Source of the DNA: Mycobacterium gastri
Lineage (GTDB): Bacteria; Actinomycetota; Actinomycetes; Mycobacteriales; Mycobacteriaceae
Reading direction: 5' to 3'
Assembly (NCBI RefSeq): GCF_002102175.1
Contig: NZ_LQOX01000004.1
Span: forward strand, 1-48,630
Length of the DNA: 48,630 nucleotides
Both the position numbers and the translations under genes were made by a program. Each line of letters starts with the position of its first letter. Position 1 is the first letter of the stretch. The notes under the pieces were generated by a model, which saw only the letters and a list, made by a program, of their open reading frames with translations, was not told the origin of the DNA and did not search any database. Positions 48,130 to 48,630 of this stretch are shown piece by piece.

Positions 48130-48210
48130 TGGGGCCTCACTGCATGTGATCGTGGGTTGCCGTCAGGAATTGGGTCCTGGCCGGTAGAGCCACAGATGTA
48201 GGAGGCCCCA
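48130..48210 (+). ncRNA. Structured IS110 left-end RNA, candidate bridge RNA segment / RBS-sequestering stem
   Basis: TGGGGCCTC (48130-48138) is the exact inverse complement of GAGGCCCCA (48202-48210), which contains part of the transposase ribosome-binding site and abuts its GTG. The enclosed 63 bases hold a second hairpin, CAGGA (48164-48168) with TCCTG (48175-48179). In the IS110 group the bridge RNA that guides recombination is made from the non-coding end upstream of the recombinase gene, so this is where one is expected. The stem could also hide the ribosome-binding site. The fold is seen by eye; transcription is not shown. Confidence 0.4.
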
Positions 48211-48630
48211 GTGAAGGATCATCGTACGAGCGTCGGTTTGGATGTGCACGCACGATCTGTTGTCGGGTGTGGGTTGGATGGGGACACCGGGGAGGTGTTC
48301 GAATGCCGGTTGACCCCGAATCACCAGGAGATCGTGGATTGGTTGCGGTCGTTGCCGGGTCGGGTTGCGGTGACCTATGAGGCCGGCCCAACGGGGTTCG
48401 GGCTCGCGCGGTTTCTGATTGCGGCGGGGATCACGTGTCTGGTGGCCGCACCCTCGAAGCTGCAGCGCCCTCCTGGGGATCGGGTCAAGACCGATGCCCG
48501 TGATGCCGCGCATCTGGCCCGTCTGCTGCACTTGGGTCATATCGTGGAGGTGAAGGTCCCGACCGAGTCTCAGGAAGCAGCCCGTGATCTGGTGCGGGCC
48601 CGCGAAGATTGCCGCGGGGATTTGATGACG
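48211..48630 (+). CDS. IS110-family transposase, 3'-partial
   Basis: GTG at 48211, preceded by TAGGAGG, opens a frame that runs off the window. The first 140 residues are the DEDD RuvC-like domain of IS110 recombinases: Asp in VGLDVHARSVV, Glu in TYEAGPTGFGLARFL and the Asp pair in KTDARDAAHLARLLHLG. No frameshift is seen, so the element may be intact and active. It bounds the accessory island on the right. Confidence 0.93.
   Translation, partial: MKDHRTSVGLDVHARSVVGCGLDGDTGEVFECRLTPNHQEIVDWLRSLPGRVAVTYEAGPTGFGLARFLIAAGITCLVAAPSKLQRPPGDRVKTDARDAAHLARLLHLGHIVEVKVPTESQEAARDLVRAREDCRGDLMT

Larger units (their letters stand above)
48130..48630 (+). mobile_element. IS110-family insertion sequence, left part
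   Basis: Contains the structured left end and the beginning of the DEDD transposase. The outer boundary is uncertain: IS110 elements lack clear terminal inverted repeats and usually make no target duplication, and the last certain host base is the methyltransferase stop at 48083. The right end lies outside the window. Confidence 0.75.

Overview
The window is high-GC actinobacterial DNA that I assign to the genus Mycobacterium, most likely a slow-growing species. The reasons are a collinear block matching the M. tuberculosis order mbtI - Rv2387 - hemN/hemW - rpfD - Rv2390c - sirA - cysH - che1, a PE_PGRS gene, a DosR-type box in front of a DATIN (Rv0079) homologue, an IdeR-type iron box in front of mbtI, and a leaderless polycysteine leader in front of sirA. 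No tRNA, rRNA or CRISPR array was seen.

Layout. (1) 1-10774: the 3' part of a large NRPS gene (A with inserted N-methyltransferase, PCP, E, C, A, PCP, TE), translationally coupled to a MacB/FtsX-type ABC exporter. (2) 10771-11590: a decayed stretch holding a short overlapping ORF and a broken IS3-family transposase. (3) 11586-14962: acyl-ACP desaturase, DATIN-like ribosome-associated protein and salicylate synthase MbtI, all on the minus strand. In M. tuberculosis mbtI faces mbtJ/mbtA at this edge, so the locus is rearranged. (4) 14963-23904: the conserved block, with a bicarbonate-type permease, HemW, a PE_PGRS gene broken by two frameshifts, RpfD and its coupled partner, then the assimilatory sulfur operon sirA-cysH-che1 behind a cysteine-sensing leader peptide. 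(5) 23905-26054: a proline-rich secreted protein with a duplicated cysteine motif, a one-pass membrane mini-protein, a broken IS3 orfA and a truncated LysR regulator. (6) 26073-48083: an accessory island. (7) 48084-48630: the left part of an IS110-family element, cut by the window edge.

The island is the most unusual part. A PfaD-type enoyl reductase is followed by two giant multidomain proteins with PUFA-synthase architecture (KS-AT-ACP-ACP-KR-DH and KS-CLF-AT with four hotdog dehydratase folds), in the order ER, PfaA-like, PfaC-like known from terrestrial myxobacterial PUFA clusters. In place of the acyltransferase (AGPAT) domain that ends the myxobacterial third protein, the next gene is a single-module NRPS (C-A-PCP-TE), followed by a flavin monooxygenase. 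A hairpin terminator closes the run. A CPA2 antiporter and a CMAS-like methyltransferase of similarly low GC follow. My inference is that this makes a (poly)unsaturated fatty acyl chain, joins it to one amino acid, releases it by thioesterase and tailors it by oxidation and perhaps methylation. IS remnants on the left, an IS110 element on the right and a base-composition shift at the 3' end suggest horizontal acquisition.

The conserved block is functionally coherent. SirA needs siroheme, Che1 is a CbiX-like chelatase that can supply it, CysH makes the sulfite, and the Cys-rich leader can tune the operon to cysteine supply.
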